From assembly GCA_015233165.1 (NCBI GenBank), contig JADFYF010000017.1:1-34026 (forward strand): DNA of 34,026 nt. The letters are read 5' to 3'. The notes beneath the pieces were generated by a model that worked only from the letters and a program-made list of their open reading frames with translations, did no database searches and was not told the origin of the DNA. The stretch's first letter is position 1. The number at the start of each line of letters is the position of its first letter. Source of the stretch: Candidatus Omnitrophota bacterium. Lineage in GTDB: Bacteria > Omnitrophota > Gorgyraeia > Zapsychrales > Fredricksoniimonadaceae. This document shows, piece by piece, positions 31,290-34,026 of this stretch. The translations under genes were made by a program, and so were the position numbers.

Positions 31290-34026
31290 TTATTTCCGTA
31301 GTTTTAAGAATTCTTTTAAATATTGACCTGTATGCGACGAAGGATGTTTGATGATGTCTTCCACAGATCCACTAAAAACAATGTCACCACCCTTATCTCC
31401 TCCATCAGGACCTAAATCAATGATGTAATCCGCCGACTTAATCACGTCTAGGTTATGCTCAATGACAAGTGCCGTATTACCTCTGTCGACGATTCTCTGA
31501 AGAACCTTCAACAGTTTATCCACATCGGCAAAATGCAACCCTGTTGTCGGCTCATCGAGAATATAAAATGTCTTTCCTGTCGCCGGTTTGCACAACTCAC
31601 TGGCTAACTTAACACGCTGAGCCTCACCACCGGAGAGTGTGGTCGCTGATTGCCCCAAACGAATATAACCTAAACCCACATCATTTAAGGTGTCTAGAAT
31701 CACCTTAATCCGGGGAATATTATCAAAAACAGCAATCGCCTCCTCCACAGACAAATTCAGGACGTCAGCAATATTCTTTCCTTTAAATTCCACCTCCAGG
31801 GTCTGATCCGTGAATCGCCTCCCATGACACACTTCGCATTCCACATAAACATCCGGCAAGAAGTGCATCTCAATCTTCTTGATTCCATCCCCTGAACAAG
31901 CCTCACAGCGTCCACCTTTAACATTAAAACTAAAACGTCCGGGTTTATACCCTCTCATCTTCGATTCAGGCATCTGACTAAACAAATCCCTGATATCCGA
32001 AAACATACCTGTGTAGGTCGCAGGATTAGAACGCGGTGTTCGGCCAATCGGAGACTGATCCACGACGATCACCTTATCGATATGCTGCAATCCCTCTATC
32101 TTCTTATGCGCCCCGGGCTTCTCCTTGGAACCATGCAGTTTCTGATTCAAGGCCTTATGCAGCACATCTTCGACGAGAGTCGACTTCCCTGAACCTGAAA
32201 CTCCGGTAATACAGACAAAGGTGCCTAAAGGAATCGACACATCCACATTTTTAAGATTATGTTCCTTGGCTCCTACAATCTTTAAGAATTTCGCATTCAC
32301 AATATCCCTGCGTTGTTTGGGCGTATGGACCTTAAAAGACCCGTTAAGATATTGGCTCGTCAGCGAATTGTTAGACGCAATCAACCCCTTCACATCCCCC
32401 GCATACATCACATGACCGCCATGCTCCCCGGCTCCTGGACCTAAATCAATCACATAATCAGCCCGACGGATAGTATCCTCATCGTGCTCGACGACAATCA
32501 GGGTGTTTCCTAAATCTCTTAGCGCATGCAAGGTGGACAGCAATCTGTCATTATCCTTCTGGTGAAGACCAATGCTTGGCTCATCTAACACATAGATCAC
32601 ACCCACCAGACCAGAACCAACCTGGGTGGCCAGACGAATCCGTTCGGCTTCCCCGCCTGAAAGGGTTGAACTGCGTCGATCTAAGGTCAAATACTCAAGG
32701 CCCACATTGATACAGAAATCCAGACGACGATTGATCTCTTTAAGGATCTCGGCGCTAATAGTCTGTTTATCCTTAGAAAGCTTAAGACCATTGAAAAAAA
32801 CTTTAGCGTCTTTAATCGAAAGCTCTGTCACATCCGCAATACTGCTATCCGCAATTTTAACCGCCAAGGATTCCTTTTTCAGACGACGACCTTCGCACAC
32901 AGGGCAGGAAGATACCGACATATAGGACGAAATCTCTTCTTTAAGCCAATCGCTGTCCGTTTCTCGGAATAATCGTTCCAGGTATTTCACAACCCCTTCA
33001 AAAGGACGGTTCCAAATCTCGTCGTCAGACCCATAAAAAATCATATGTTTAAACTTCTTATCCAGCTCGCTAAAAGGCAATCGAACGTCCACGTCATGAA
33101 TATTGGCCATCTCACGCAGGACAGCCCGATAATACATCATGTATCCACCCTGCCCCTTTTTCCAGGGAACAATAGCCGTCGTCCAGGGTTTACTGGCATC
33201 AGGCACCAACGCCTCAGGGTCGATCTCCATCTTAGTGCCAAGACCATTACATTCCACACAAGCGCCATACGGAGAGTTAAAAGAAAAGATACGAGGTTCA
33301 ATTTCACTCAGCGATATTCCGCAATCGATACACGCATACTTCTCACTAAAGGTTTGATCCGGCCTTTGAGCATTGAAATCGACGATAAGAATACCTTCAC
33401 CCACCTTCAACGCTGTCTCTACGGAATCCGATAAACGTTTACGAATATCCGCACGCACCGTCAGACGATCCACCACGACCTCAATATGGTGAATCTTATA
33501 CTTATCCATCTTAATGTCTGCCTCCACATCATAAATCTTTCCATCGACGCGCAGACGAGCAAAACCAGATTTGACCACCTCGGCTTGAATGTTGCGATAC
33601 TCCCCCTTACGCCCCCGAACCAGGGGAGAAAGAATATTAATCTTTGTCCCTTCAGGAAGACTTAGAATCTGATCCACGACCTGCTGAGCAGTCTGCTGTT
33701 CAATTTTCTTGCCGCAGGAATAACAATACGGCTGACCGATACGGGCATACAACAGTCGAAGATAATCATAAATTTCCGTCTGAGTAGCCACGGTAGAACG
33801 AGGATTACGGCTGGTTGTTTTTTGTTCAATAGAAATCGTCGGCGATAGTCCTTCAATATGCTCCACCTGAGGCTTTTGAATCTGATCCAAAAACTGACGG
33901 GCATAGGCGGATAGACTTTCCACATAACGACGCTGCCCCTCAGCATAGATCGTATCAAAGGCCAGCGAGGACTTCCCTGAACCACTTAAACCCGTCACCA
34001 CTACAAACTGGTTACGAGGAATAGTT
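31290..34026 (-). CDS. uvrA: excinuclease ABC subunit UvrA (5' end off the right edge)
   Basis: The frame is open to the right edge; the visible N-terminus reads [23 protein letters not shown], so some 20-30 residues are missing. Length beyond 900 residues is normal. Seen: two ABC modules with Walker [10 protein letters not shown] and GVSGSGKST, signature motifs [12 protein letters not shown] and [12 protein letters not shown], and Walker [14 protein letters not shown] and [12 protein letters not shown]; zinc-binding CxxC pairs CIDCG / [14 protein letters not shown] and CEACSGDG / CEVCHGRR. It detects DNA lesions and loads UvrB in nucleotide excision repair. It ends 4 bases before the TPR gene and thus heads the visible operon. 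The small reverse frame in this region is a shadow. Certain call. Confidence 0.98.
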   Translation of the reverse strand, partial: TIPRNQFVVVTGLSGSGKSSLAFDTIYAEGQRRYVESLSAYARQFLDQIQKPQVEHIEGLSPTISIEQKTTSRNPRSTVATQTEIYDYLRLLYARIGQPYCYSCGKKIEQQTAQQVVDQILSLPEGTKINILSPLVRGRKGEYRNIQAEVVKSGFARLRVDGKIYDVEADIKMDKYKIHHIEVVVDRLTVRADIRKRLSDSVETALKVGEGILIVDFNAQRPDQTFSEKYACIDCGISLSEIEPRIFSFNSPYGACVECNGLGTKMEIDPEALVPDASKPWTTAIVPWKKGQGGYMMYYRAVLREMANIHDVDVRLPFSELDKKFKHMIFYGSDDEIWNRPFEGVVKYLERLFRETDSDWLKEEISSYMSVSSCPVCEGRRLKKESLAVKIADSSIADVTELSIKDAKVFFNGLKLSKDKQTISAEILKEINRRLDFCINVGLEYLTLDRRSSTLSGGEAERIRLATQVGSGLVGVIYVLDEPSIGLHQKDNDRLLSTLHALRDLGNTLIVVEHDEDTIRRADYVIDLGPGAGEHGGHVMYAGDVKGLIASNNSLTSQYLNGSFKVHTPKQRRDIVNAKFLKIVGAKEHNLKNVDVSIPLGTFVCITGVSGSGKSTLVEDVLHKALNQKLHGSKEKPGAHKKIEGLQHIDKVIVVDQSPIGRTPRSNPATYTGMFSDIRDLFSQMPESKMRGYKPGRFSFNVKGGRCEACSGDGIKKIEMHFLPDVYVECEVCHGRRFTDQTLEVEFKGKNIADVLNLSVEEAIAVFDNIPRIKVILDTLNDVGLGYIRLGQSATTLSGGEAQRVKLASELCKPATGKTFYILDEPTTGLHFADVDKLLKVLQRIVDRGNTALVIEHNLDVIKSADYIIDLGPDGGDKGGDIVFSGSVEDIIKHPSSHTGQYLKEFLKLRK

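Overview
The window (about 40% G+C by eye) reads as a chromosomal segment of a diderm bacterium. A DUF4912 protein next to glycogen genes, a compact type II secretion/type IV pilus locus with a fused PilM-PilN protein, several tetratricopeptide (TPR) membrane proteins and an ExbB/ExbD-TPR operon suggest Omnitrophota (former OP3). That placement is inferred from gene content; no rRNA or other marker gene is present. Every gene except one small ORF (8663-8857, +) is on the minus strand, so operons read from high to low coordinates.

Layout. (1) 1-6829: glycogen/alpha-glucan operon in the order glycogen phosphorylase, debranching enzyme GlgX, a GT4 alpha-glucan synthase-like glycosyltransferase, and a DUF4912 protein that runs off the left edge. 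It has a good promoter at 6904-6933. (2) 6959-11197: an accessory island of small modules: a decayed antitoxin, a deleted DUF1016 nuclease, a Fic protein with a small convergent ORF, a BrnT/BrnA-like pair and a HigB/HigA pair. The modules are separated by same-orientation copies of a repeat that joins a REP-like motif to a terminator hairpin. Two fragments that look like 5' ends of a group II intron also lie here. Toxin genes appear to start leaderless, whereas higA has a perfect Shine-Dalgarno. (3) 11198-17827: four membrane-protein genes: two paralogous GT-C enzymes with C-terminal TPRs, resembling the TMTC class of O-mannosyltransferases (one is frameshifted), an acyltransferase-3 and another GT-C-like protein. 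(4) 17908-25724: the pilus/secretion operon: PilM-PilN fusion, PilO-like, PilP/GspC-like, secretin GspD, ATPase GspE, platform GspF, then a cysteine-rich pilin with its own promoter and a 5' leader containing two covarying hairpins with the same loop. A 101-bp MITE-like element sits between gspE and gspF. (5) 25902-27235: a stand-alone AAA/DUF4143 ATPase preceded by three direct repeats with an exact 22-bp period. (6) 27265-34026: an operon starting with uvrA (5' end off the right edge), then a large TPR protein, ExbB, ExbD (channel Asp replaced by Asn), a TonB-like stub and a zinc-ribbon membrane protein.

How the parts may work together. The secretion genes form one assembly machine whose major fibre subunit is probably the Cys-rich pilin. 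The glycosyltransferase/acyltransferase genes immediately downstream of the pilin are candidates for decorating it. The most interesting leads are this candidate TMTC-type pilin modification system, the twin-hairpin leader of the pilin mRNA, the repeat-punctuated toxin array with leaderless toxin starts, and the 22-bp repeat array before the DUF4143 gene.
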